From Desulfofustis glycolicus DSM 9705 (lineage in GTDB: Bacteria > Desulfobacterota > Desulfobulbia > Desulfobulbales > Desulfocapsaceae), in contig NZ_FQXS01000026.1 in the NCBI RefSeq assembly GCF_900130015.1, positions 1-60,423 of the forward strand: a DNA stretch of 60,423 bases, written 5' to 3'. Shown here in pieces: positions 36,983-44,638 of this stretch. The notes under the pieces were generated by a model. The model was not told the origin of the DNA. It made no database searches and saw only the letters and a program-made list of their open reading frames with translations. Position 1 is the stretch's first letter. Each line of letters starts with the position of its first letter. A program made the translations under genes and the position numbers.

Positions 36983-37142
36983 GGGAGCCTGAAAAATTCG
37001 GAATTTCGTTCAAGATCGAGGCGCCGTTCAAAATAGAGACGTGCAAGAAAATTTTACCACAGGCATATACATGATATTCCGAGAATAAAATTTAATTGCG
37101 CAACGATGAGATTGGGCGAAATAACAATTTTTCAAGGTTCCC
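36983..37142. repeat. Intergenic inverted-repeat element, copy C
   Basis: A 160-base element between selO and the AEC transporter gene. Terminal arms are GGGAGCCTGAAAAATT (36983-36998) and AATTTTTCAAGGTTCCC (37126-37142), which pair. Its core (AAATTTTACCACAGGCATAT, GATATTCCGAGAATAAAATT) matches copies A and B. It is about 18 bases longer than copy B because a short stretch (GTTCAAGATCGAGGCG) occurs twice in tandem, as GTTCAAAATAGAGACG. The last base of the element is the first base of the AEC stop codon, so the element sits at the 3' ends of two convergent genes. Confidence 0.88.
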
Positions 37143-38056
37143 TACAGCAGCAACGCCACCGAGAGCGCCCCAAAGGACAGCAGCGTCGAAACGACGATGG
37201 CCGCCGAGGCCAGCTCGGTATCGCTGTTGAGCTGAGAGGAAAGCACATAGATGGCGGTCGACGTCGGCAGGCAGAAAAAAATCATGCCGGTCTGAAAGGG
37301 CACGCCCTCCACCTCAAAGAGACGATACAGCAGATATCCGATCAGCGGCAGCAGGCCGAGTTTACAGACAGCGGCCAGCAGCGACAGCGGCAGATAACGA
37401 TACACTCCCGTGAACGACAACCCGCCGCCGATCGAAATCAGGGCAAGCGGCAGCGTTACCATCGACATTAATTGTAATGAATTATTGACAAATTGCGGGA
37501 ATTCTCCAACCAGCCGGGCGTAGACGATGCCCAGCACACAACCGACTATCAACGGATTGGCTACGAGGGCCCGGGTCACGATGCGGGCCTTTTCACGCCC
37601 GCTTGCCGCCACACCGGAATGCCAGATCAAATGAGAGACGGCACAGACATTGATCAACGGAATGACAAGAGCGATCAGCACTCCGTAATAGGCGATGCCT
37701 TCCGCTCCGAGACTGTTGAGGATCACCGCCACACCGATATAGGTGTTGAACCGGTAACAGCTCTGGGAAAAAGAGCCGGCCTGAAAAGGGGCGACCGGCA
37801 GGACCCTGATGATCAGCATGCTGATCAGAACCATGAGAACCACCGCCAACAGGGTGGTCCCGACAAACAGCCACTGGCTGCCGGCTCCCAATTGTGCGCT
37901 GCCGATCTTCCAGAACAGCATGAGCGGAAAGAAGATATAGTAGACCAACCGGTCCGCCGTCTTCAGGAAGTGATGATCAGTCAACTCCAGGCGACGCAGC
38001 AGACCGCCCAGGAAGAGCAGGGAAAAGATGGGAAACAGTGCGTTGAGAATAATCAC
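37142..38056 (-). CDS. AEC family transporter
   Basis: A 304-residue, ten-helix membrane protein of the auxin efflux carrier-like family, which contains permeases for organic acids such as malate or malonate and relatives of the PIN exporters. Features: FPIFSLLFLGGLLRR at the N-terminus, NTYIGVAVILNSLGAEGIAYYG and a second half with NPLIVGCVLGIVYA, LPLALISIGGGLSF and LPTSTAIYVLSSQL, showing the internal duplication of the fold. Start is GTG 38056 with no strong ribosome-binding site. Monocistronic; substrate not deducible. Confidence 0.88.
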   Translation of the reverse strand: MIILNALFPIFSLLFLGGLLRRLELTDHHFLKTADRLVYYIFFPLMLFWKIGSAQLGAGSQWLFVGTTLLAVVLMVLISMLIIRVLPVAPFQAGSFSQSCYRFNTYIGVAVILNSLGAEGIAYYGVLIALVIPLINVCAVSHLIWHSGVAASGREKARIVTRALVANPLIVGCVLGIVYARLVGEFPQFVNNSLQLMSMVTLPLALISIGGGLSFTGVYRYLPLSLLAAVCKLGLLPLIGYLLYRLFEVEGVPFQTGMIFFCLPTSTAIYVLSSQLNSDTELASAAIVVSTLLSFGALSVALLL

Positions 38057-38283
38057 GAGATGGCATGTCCGATAATGGTGTGCTTCGACAGCGGTCGATG
38101 AACGAGTATCGGCCGCCTCATTTGGAAGGGTATTGTACTACGTCGTTTTCAGCGAGAAAACATGATATTGCTGCCGTTGCAGAGGAAAACCGCCCGGGCT
38201 TCATTTCACTACACCCGGCGCGTATCGATATGGTACAATGCCCGCATGAGCAATCGGTTCGAAGCGGAATGTTACGGGGATAC

Positions 38284-39177
38284 ATGATGACCACCTCTCG
38301 CCAGCCCAGCATTGACAAACAACTCGAAGCCTTGCCGCCGCTGCCGCTGACCGTTTCCCAGGTCATGCAAATCACGGCCGACCCGCTCAGTTCGGCCAAC
38401 GACCTGATGAAGGCGATCCTCCCGGATCAGGCCATGTGCCTGACTATCCTCAAAATAGCCAACTCGGCCCTCTACGGCAGACCGAAAAAAGTCGCCTCCC
38501 TGGAATCAGCAATCGTCGTGCTCGGTTTTGATGAAATCCGCAACATCGTCCTGGGCAAGGCGGCCGTTACCACCTTCCGGAATATCTTCAAGACCCGCCG
38601 CGCCGAGTTAGAAAAGTTCTGGGATCACGCCTTTACCTGCGGACTGGCTGCCAGGATCGTCGCCGAACACCTTGGCCTGCAAAGCGGTCAATTCTTCATT
38701 GCCGGGCTCTTGCACGATTTCGGCAAGCTGGCCATGCTGCTCACCTTTGAAAACCGTTATGATGCCAACCGCTGGTTCACCGAAATCACCACGACCACGC
38801 AGCTGGCACGAGAAAGGGAATTGTTTTCAACGACCCATGCCGAAGTCGGCAGCAAGCTGCTGCATCACTGGCAGTTTCCCGACACGCTCATTTCCGCACT
38901 GCGCTATCACCACACCCCCGGGCAGGCCGGGAAGATGATCGGTTATGCCCTGGTCGTCCAACTCGCAGACTTCCTCGCCCATTGTTGTGCCCTTCCAGAA
39001 CGTCCCGACGACCGAGCGCTTAAAGAGCTTCTTGACCTCAACATTCCGGGATTTCTCGACAGCTGGCATGAGCGAAACCTCCCCTGGGAAGAAATGACGC
39101 TGGAATACCTCTTCGCATGGCTCGCCGTAGACCGGAAACACGGCAGCTCCATCCTCGATATCCTCGCTTCTTCCTGA
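38284..39177 (+). CDS. HDOD domain protein
   Basis: A 297-residue signalling or regulatory protein with an HDOD domain (HD-related output domain). I choose ATG 38284, with GGGGA just upstream and the typical N-terminus LPPLPLTVSQVMQI; the frame further up has no counterpart. Seen are the conserved LPDQAMCLTILKIANSALYG, the helix containing the degenerate HD-like motif (FIAGLLHDFGKLAML) and HAEVGSKLLHHWQFPDTLISALRYHH. Unlike many HDOD proteins the HD pair is retained, so residual phosphohydrolase activity is conceivable. HDOD proteins take part in chemotaxis, c-di-GMP or stress signalling; role here unknown. Confidence 0.86.
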   Translation: MMTTSRQPSIDKQLEALPPLPLTVSQVMQITADPLSSANDLMKAILPDQAMCLTILKIANSALYGRPKKVASLESAIVVLGFDEIRNIVLGKAAVTTFRNIFKTRRAELEKFWDHAFTCGLAARIVAEHLGLQSGQFFIAGLLHDFGKLAMLLTFENRYDANRWFTEITTTTQLARERELFSTTHAEVGSKLLHHWQFPDTLISALRYHHTPGQAGKMIGYALVVQLADFLAHCCALPERPDDRALKELLDLNIPGFLDSWHERNLPWEEMTLEYLFAWLAVDRKHGSSILDILASS

Positions 39178-39261
39178 CCGGTAGTAAATCATCCGGCACC
39201 GGCGATCGACGCCGGAACACGCGCTCATTTCCCTGGGAACACCATCAATGTGCCTGTTTGA

Positions 39262-39876
39262 TCACGGCACATTCCCTGGCTGCGGACCATCATCGAACTC
39301 GATGATGTGTGGAAACCGATCGGATGCTCCTGGTTTGGCCCGGTGATACAACGGGCTGTCGGCGCTGATCCGGCCACCCATGTTGTAGGTGAACGCCGTC
39401 ACCGCATCGTGACGCAGCCAGTATCCGGTGTAGACGGCTCCCTGGCGATTATAGGCGGAGTGAAAATGCACAAATTCCTCCTGCGGCTCCGGCCGTTGCT
39501 GCAACCAGTCAGACGGAGCATCAGCAAAAAAGATCGGCGTTATCCGTTGCCTGGTTTGCGGAATCTCGCCGGTTTCCGAAAGCATCGTCAGCACTGCCTC
39601 ACCCCTGAATAACAAGGAATCTTTCGGCATTTCGTCGGTATAAAAGCCGCGTTCGTTGAAACACAGGAATTCCAGGTGGCCAAGATCATCACCGACCTGC
39701 GGTTTGAAGTAATAGCCGACAAACGGTCCGAAGCTGAACTGCTGCCCGTTGCTGACGACATCGAGGCGGGAATAGTAACCACGCAGCATTGATCGTTGTT
39801 CCGCATGGGCCCACTGACCTGCAAGCACCACGGCAAGGAGCAGACTCAACATGACATGGCATCGTTTAATCACCAT
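39262..39876 (-). CDS. Secreted protein of unknown function in the sulfur operon
   Basis: A 204-residue protein from ATG 39876 (CTGGAGG upstream, overlapping the preceding gene by 11 bases). Signal peptide: MVIKRCHVMLSLLLAVVLAG with cleavage near AHAEQ. The mature part is beta-rich with many aromatics (YYSRLDVVSNGQQFSFGPFVGYYFKP, FVHFHSAYNRQGAVYTGYWLR), one Cys (FLCFNERG) and no enzymatic motif. I recognise no family. Its position as last gene of rhodanese-YeeE-YeeE suggests a periplasmic partner, perhaps binding a sulfur compound or protecting the envelope, but this is only inference. Confidence 0.65.
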   Translation of the reverse strand: MVIKRCHVMLSLLLAVVLAGQWAHAEQRSMLRGYYSRLDVVSNGQQFSFGPFVGYYFKPQVGDDLGHLEFLCFNERGFYTDEMPKDSLLFRGEAVLTMLSETGEIPQTRQRITPIFFADAPSDWLQQRPEPQEEFVHFHSAYNRQGAVYTGYWLRHDAVTAFTYNMGGRISADSPLYHRAKPGASDRFPHIIEFDDGPQPGNVP

Positions 39877-40402
39877 AAGGCCTCCAGAATCGTCCAATCA
39901 ACAGGATCCCGATGCCGAACAAAATGATCAGCAGGCCAAGCGCCACGCCGGAATGACCGACCCAGTCAGTGAGGGTCAATTGTCCCAGGTTGGTCGGCGA
40001 ATAAAAAAGAGGGATCAATGTTTCGTGGAAGTGGGCAAAAACCGCCGTCCCTGCCAGACCGCCGAGAAGGGTAAAAATGGCATCCATACGACCCTCTCCG
40101 ACCGCCGCCCAGCAGGTTCCGGGACAATAACCGGAAATCCCCCAGCCGATCCCAAAAATGATGCCCCCCAGGCCGGTGGCGACCAGGCTGGTCGGCAGCA
40201 CCCTCGTGGTGCCGATACCCGATGCTTGCATGATAACCAGTCCGATAGCGGAAAAGATGACCACCAGCAACATGAACTGGGGAATGAACCGCTCTTTCAT
40301 CAGATGGGCCAAAGCCATCTTGTGCGGATTGGTCGCTCCAACCCGCTGAATGACAAACCCGAAGGCGGTACCTGCAAATAATCCCAACCATATATCAATC
40401 AT
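39866..40402 (-). CDS. YeeE/YedE family sulfur permease, half 2
   Basis: A 178-residue membrane protein of five or six helices (MIDIWLGLFAGTAFGFVIQ). It carries the conserved Cys motif GYCPGTCWAAVGEGR, which in this family forms the pathway for sulfur compounds such as thiosulfate (TsuA-type) or elemental sulfur species. It overlaps the preceding half by 8 bases and the following secreted protein gene by 11 bases, so all are cotranscribed. Together with the next half it likely makes one two-part transporter equivalent to full-length TsuA. Confidence 0.88.
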   Translation of the reverse strand: MIDIWLGLFAGTAFGFVIQRVGATNPHKMALAHLMKERFIPQFMLLVVIFSAIGLVIMQASGIGTTRVLPTSLVATGLGGIIFGIGWGISGYCPGTCWAAVGEGRMDAIFTLLGGLAGTAVFAHFHETLIPLFYSPTNLGQLTLTDWVGHSGVALGLLIILFGIGILLIGRFWRPYGD

Positions 40403-40922
40403 GTCGGTCCCTCCTGGAGCTGTAAACGAGACGTGCCGTCAGCATGGACACAGCAAAGATGACGATGCCGAAATAGATGCCGCTGATCGACAACTGAGTC
40501 GCCCCGGAGAGAAACAGGCCCAACGTACAACCTCCAGCCAAACGGGCACCGAGCAGGATCAGGAAGCCACCGAGAAAAGTGGCCGCGTACCGTCTCGTGC
40601 GACTGGCTCCATAGCGTTGAATCCAGGCTTCCGGAACATCGGTGATTTTCTGTCTGAATGTTCGTCCGCCGATGAACCCGCCGATCGCCATGCCGAGTAC
40701 AAATGCCATCAACCAGGAACCCGGTCCCGGCATCATCCGGTAGTGTTCCTTGCTCCCCGCATACTCCGGCAGAATCTCGAGGAAAAATCCCTTCAAGGTA
40801 GTCACGAAGCCACTCGATGATGCCGGCGGTCCGAATGTGGCGAAGATGAACAGCATGATCCCGGCCAAGGCGATAGCACCGGGCACTATTGGCCAGTAGG
40901 GGGCGTTGGTCTGGGTGCTCAT
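40395..40922 (-). CDS. YeeE/YedE family sulfur permease, half 1
   Basis: A 175-residue membrane protein starting 3 bases after the rhodanese stop. Five helices are predicted by eye (PGAIALAGIMLFIFATFG, LMAFVLGMAIGGFIGGR, FLGGFLILLGARLAGGC, and others). The conserved Cys lies in RLAGGCTLGLFLSG, the counterpart of the family's GC motif, with a second position in half 2. The pair of half-size genes is common in Deltaproteobacteria-like lineages. Expected to import thiosulfate or a related sulfur compound. Confidence 0.88.
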   Translation of the reverse strand: MSTQTNAPYWPIVPGAIALAGIMLFIFATFGPPASSSGFVTTLKGFFLEILPEYAGSKEHYRMMPGPGSWLMAFVLGMAIGGFIGGRTFRQKITDVPEAWIQRYGASRTRRYAATFLGGFLILLGARLAGGCTLGLFLSGATQLSISGIYFGIVIFAVSMLTARLVYSSRRDRHD

Positions 40923-40925
40923 GAT

Positions 40926-42041
40926 TTACCCTCCACAGGAAATGTAATCTTTCTTGGCAGGAGCGGCCGACTCTTTCTCCGCGGCATTCTCGGGCTCCGG
41001 GGATGAACTGCCGGTATCGGTTGAACCGGTGCTACCTGCCGTCTTTGTGATCCTCGGCAAGCTCTGACCAGGCAGTTCATGCGGCTGTGTCTCAACAGGG
41101 TAGTAGCGTTCCGGACTGCCCCAGCCGTACCAGGAGTTCTCGTAAACGATGACGTCCTCAAACCCCATCAACCGCAATATGAAATAACTGAAGGAACTGC
41201 GCCGTGCCGAGTGACAATAGACAGTGACCGCCTTTCCCGGATCAAGGCCCCGGTACATTTCAGCCAATGCCGTATAATCCTTGATTGCCAGGGTTTTGTC
41301 GTCGGTCCAGTTCGTTTCATAATTGATATTGTAGGCACCGGGAATATGGCCGGCTTTCAAAGGGTTGCCGTCGAGACCGGTATTGAGCGACTCGCCACGG
41401 TATTCGGCGGGAGAGCGCACATCGAGAACCTGGTAGTATGGATCTCCAAGCCTTGAATAGATAAAGGCTTCATCGGTCAATCGACGGATATCAATCTCAT
41501 CGGCAGGGGCCTGGTAAAGCAGCGGCTCCCGTTCAACCGGGCTATTGACGATCTCGCCGTCGCTGTCTCGCCAGGCGTCGATGCCACGCTCCAGGATAGC
41601 CTTTTGCTCGTGTCCGAGCATGTCGAGTACCCAAAACACATAGGAGGCCGTCGCCCCGCCGTCACGAGCTACTGAATCATACAAGATGATGGTGTCATTG
41701 CGGAATATCCCGTGCCGGCCGAGAATCTTTTGCGCTTCAACGCAGCCGACAAAACGGCCGCCCATGTTGATCGCCGAATTATCACGGCGAAATAATGTCC
41801 AAGGCATGCGTATCGCGCTGGGAATCATCTTGCCGTCATAATATTCGTCGGCCCTTACGTCGACAATGACCAGCGGTTCGGACTCCATCCGTTCCTGAAG
41901 TTGGGTTGCCGTCACGAGAAATTGATGATTCGGGTAGGTGGATGCAGCGGACTCCGCTTCTACCGAAGAAAAAGACCAGTAGACGCCGACCAGTAAGCCC
42001 AGGGCAATGAACAGATAGCGAACGTGAAATGACGTTCCCAT
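40926..42041 (-). CDS. Periplasmic two-domain rhodanese, Cys near C-terminus
   Basis: A 371-residue sulfurtransferase, start ATG 42041 with AAGGAGG before it. An N-terminal signal or anchor helix (FIALGLLVGVYWSF) is followed by an inactive rhodanese domain (about 40-170; VDVRADEYYDGK, no Cys in the active loop position, where YDSVARDGG stands) and an active one (about 190-310; Cys276 in VYCHSARRSSF). The last 60 residues are low-complexity Gly/Ser/Pro/Glu and Lys, ending ISCGG, so a flexible tail presents Cys369. It is the first gene of the sulfur operon, and probably hands sulfane sulfur to the adjoining YeeE permease. Confidence 0.87.
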   Translation of the reverse strand: MGTSFHVRYLFIALGLLVGVYWSFSSVEAESAASTYPNHQFLVTATQLQERMESEPLVIVDVRADEYYDGKMIPSAIRMPWTLFRRDNSAINMGGRFVGCVEAQKILGRHGIFRNDTIILYDSVARDGGATASYVFWVLDMLGHEQKAILERGIDAWRDSDGEIVNSPVEREPLLYQAPADEIDIRRLTDEAFIYSRLGDPYYQVLDVRSPAEYRGESLNTGLDGNPLKAGHIPGAYNINYETNWTDDKTLAIKDYTALAEMYRGLDPGKAVTVYCHSARRSSFSYFILRLMGFEDVIVYENSWYGWGSPERYYPVETQPHELPGQSLPRITKTAGSTGSTDTGSSSPEPENAAEKESAAPAKKDYISCGG

Positions 42042-42723
42042 GATAACCTCCTTGAAAAGTTGGGCACGGTCCCGAGGCCGCTGCCACGGAGACCGCGCAA
42101 GTCCTCAAGCGGGCCAGCCACGGCGCCGTCGGACACATGGTTTTCCGAAGCCAACCGCCGACGCAGCGGAACCAGGCAGGGCCTGCAGGAGGTACTACGA
42201 TATCGAGACGTTGAGACGGCGGAAAAGACAGGAGCAGAAAAGCTCCCCAAGAGACGGTTCATTCAATTTTCAAACGCCAGGAATCCTCAAGGGGGGCTCG
42301 TGGCGGTGTTGTGACTCCTGCCGATCTTTCCGCATCCTGTAGTCGTCCGCAACAACTATTATTGTACCAAAATATTTTTTCAATGCAAATGCGCCTCATC
42401 TTTCCCACCACCGCTTCTTTCTAGATGATCACCGATCAGGGACCGAGCAGTTCGATAACGGCAGCACGCATGATTCGTTTTTCGTTATAGCTCCGAGGAG
42501 AAGACAGGCTCACAATCTGATCCCTGCGATGTCAGGAAACCACGGTTGACAAATACGGACTATGATGCACTTTCTTTAAACAGGGGCAGAACTTTGTGAT
42601 TTCCAGCCGTGGAGGTGTTCAAAGGTGCTCTGATCCGGTTTTGGACGCCGGCAAGACCATCGGGGGACAGGCTGTTCATTGTTCGCCATGCACTCGACAA
42701 CCAATCAGAATCAGAGGGAGACT
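42042..42723. other. Intergenic region between two divergent sulfur transcripts
   Basis: About 680 bases between the rhodanese start and the coiled-coil protein. The part nearest the rhodanese (about 42060-42300) is GC-rich and could be a structured leader, but I match it to no known riboswitch or RNA family. From 42300 to 42700 the sequence becomes AT-rich (ATTATTGTACCAAAATATTT near 42360), where promoters are likely. Open frames found here lack a ribosome-binding site or family features. Confidence 0.4.
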
Positions 42724-43020
42724 ATGATTGATCGCCAAACATTTATCACTGAGCTCGAAGCAGCAATTGAACGGTGGCATAAGGAAATCGTCAAATTCAA
42801 GGTTATTGCCGAAGCTGAAGAGGAAGAACCCGATGCCCAGATTGAATATTATCAGGTCATTGAAGAGATCGCTGCCAAGCAGGACGCGATCGAGGACAGG
42901 CTTGAGCACCTGAAAACAGACGGGGCAACCGGATGGAATGAGACAGTCAAGGATGAGATCGAAACACTCAGTGCGTCTTTGGAAGAAGCAATCGAATCGG
43001 CCAGACGAACGATCAATTGA
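42724..43020 (+). CDS. Small coiled-coil protein (sll1863-like)
   Basis: A 98-residue, highly acidic, all-helical protein from ATG 42724 with AGAGGGAG directly before it. Heptad-like patterns run through most of the length (FITELEAAIERWHKEIVKFKVI, EEIAAKQDAIEDRLEHLK, LSASLEEAIESARRTI). It resembles the small coiled-coil stress proteins named after Synechocystis sll1863, whose function is unknown. It lies 138 bases upstream of the DsrC-like gene on the same strand; the two may share regulation. Confidence 0.72.
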   Translation: MIDRQTFITELEAAIERWHKEIVKFKVIAEAEEEEPDAQIEYYQVIEEIAAKQDAIEDRLEHLKTDGATGWNETVKDEIETLSASLEEAIESARRTIN

Positions 43021-43158
43021 ACGCTTTCCCTTCGGAAGGGGTTGACGATTGCTCATCACGTCATCAAACCCCCGTCAGACGAAATTCCTCAGCGTCACCG
43101 GCCGAAAAACGTTCGCACCTGCTTTCCGTGACGGTTTTCCTGACACAAGGAGGAAGAA

Positions 43159-43515
43159 ATGAAAGAGCTATCCGTTAATGATAAAATAGTAACTGTTGAT
43201 GATGAAGGGTTCCTGGTCAACCGCGACGACTGGGACGAAGATGTCGCCCGTGCCATTGCCAAACATCTGGACATTCCCGATCTTGACGAAGAACAAGTGG
43301 AAATCATCAGCTTCATGCGGTCCTATTACAACAAATTCCATGCGTTTCCAATCCTGCGCAACGTCTGCAAACAGGTCAAGCAAACGGGAGCCTGCGTCAA
43401 CAATGAGTTCGTCGACCCGATGAAAGCCTGGAAAATCGCTGGATTACCCAAGCTTGACGGTATCCATTTCGTCACCGTCGACGGTGTCAACTACCTCCTT
43501 GAAGAATGCTGTTGA
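43159..43515 (+). CDS. Atypical DsrC/TusE-family protein ending in Cys-Cys
   Basis: A 118-residue protein with a perfect AAGGAGG ribosome-binding site. The DsrC/TusE fold is evident: DDEGFLVNRDDWDEDVARAIA, EEQVEIISFMRSYYNKF, FPILRNVCKQVK and KAWKIAGLPKLDG. Canonical DsrC uses a penultimate Cys and a second Cys ten residues earlier; here their places hold Ile102 and Trp91. Instead the chain continues 16 residues and ends Cys117-Cys118, with Cys70 and Cys79 elsewhere. DsrC-type proteins carry sulfur as trisulfide between siroheme sulfite reductase and the membrane. This one probably belongs to a divergent sulfur-relay or regulatory branch. Confidence 0.82.
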   Translation: MKELSVNDKIVTVDDEGFLVNRDDWDEDVARAIAKHLDIPDLDEEQVEIISFMRSYYNKFHAFPILRNVCKQVKQTGACVNNEFVDPMKAWKIAGLPKLDGIHFVTVDGVNYLLEECC

Positions 43516-43558
43516 CTCTTGCGGCCATCACCCTCTTCTATCCGATCGACACCGACAG

Positions 43559-44542
43559 TTAGAGATAGCCTTCCTGCTTGTACCAGGCGGCCGTCCGGCG
43601 TAATCCTTCATCGAGACTGATCTGGGGGTGATAGCCAAGGTCCCGCTTCGCCTTATCGATCGAAAACGCACGGTTCTGGCGATACCAGTCGACCCGGCGT
43701 GGAAAAATAGGAGGAGTTATTTTCAAGGGCGTACACACCTTCTCGCAGATATGGCCGACAATAATCACCGGCCATATCGGCAGATGGGGGATTTTCACCG
43801 AAACCCCAAGCGCGTCCGCCGTTTTTTTCACCAGCGTCTCAATTTCGACATACTGCTCGTCGGCAATCAAGTACGCCTCGCCATCTCCCCGGCCCGGCTC
43901 CTGGGCAAGGACATGGGCATCGATGAGGTGATCGATATAGAGCGGGTGGTACAGGGTCTTGCCGTTGCCGAACATCGGAAATAATCCTTTGTTGACCCGC
44001 TTGAAGATCATGAAAAACCGCTCCGGATCTCCCGGACCGTAGATCGCGGCCGGCCGCAGGATGGTCGTGGCCATCCCCTTTTCCTGGTATTGCCTGACGA
44101 TCGGTTCGGCTTCGTATTTAGTCTGCTGATAATAGTCGGCAGCGTTGATCGGGGCATTTTCATCCCCCGGCGGATGCTCCACATTCCCATGCACACCACA
44201 GGTGCTGCAGTAGACGAATTTCTTGACCTTTTCCCGGAAGGCCGCCGCCAGCACGTTCTTCGTTCCTTCAACGTTGACGTCCCAATAATAGCTGTTCGGC
44301 ACATTCAATTGCCGGAAGGCGGCTGCCAGGTGATGGACGATATCGACGCCTGTCATGCAGCGGTCGACGACCGCTTTATCCGTCACTGTACCGATTACCA
44401 CCTCGGCGCCCCAATCCCTGAGCTCCTGGGTCTTCAACCCCTCCTGAAAATCGAGAGCAATCACGTGGTGCCCGTCTTTCAAAAGACGACGAACCAGGGC
44501 CTTACCGGTAAATCCGGTGCCTCCGGTCACAAGAATTTTCAT
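43559..44542 (-). CDS. NAD-dependent epimerase/dehydratase (extended SDR)
   Basis: A 327-residue extended short-chain dehydrogenase. Rossmann motif VTGGTGFTGKALVRRLL at residues 5-21 (GxxGxxG), an acidic residue in ALDFQEG for NAD(H) preference, the active-site region STCGVHGN and YYQQTKYEAE with the YxxxK catalytic pair, plus LRPAAIYGPGDP. These features place it near 3-beta-hydroxysteroid dehydrogenase-like and sugar-nucleotide epimerases. It is third in the minus-strand group glpD, glycosyltransferase, SDR, and may modify a sugar or polyol for the glycosyltransferase. Confidence 0.87.
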   Translation of the reverse strand: MKILVTGGTGFTGKALVRRLLKDGHHVIALDFQEGLKTQELRDWGAEVVIGTVTDKAVVDRCMTGVDIVHHLAAAFRQLNVPNSYYWDVNVEGTKNVLAAAFREKVKKFVYCSTCGVHGNVEHPPGDENAPINAADYYQQTKYEAEPIVRQYQEKGMATTILRPAAIYGPGDPERFFMIFKRVNKGLFPMFGNGKTLYHPLYIDHLIDAHVLAQEPGRGDGEAYLIADEQYVEIETLVKKTADALGVSVKIPHLPIWPVIIVGHICEKVCTPLKITPPIFPRRVDWYRQNRAFSIDKAKRDLGYHPQISLDEGLRRTAAWYKQEGYL

Positions 44543-44638
44543 TATCTCCTCCTTCGCTACCGCATTGAAAGGAACCTTGAAGCCATTGCCGCAGAAAAAC
44601 GTCTCTCTGGCAACATCATCGTAATTATGTTCCCGGTT

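Noticed and set aside
28751-37142. Interpretation of the inverted-repeat family as plain intrinsic terminators
   Set aside because: They are far longer than terminators, have conserved cores unrelated to pairing and occur next to a start (33355) as well as gene ends.
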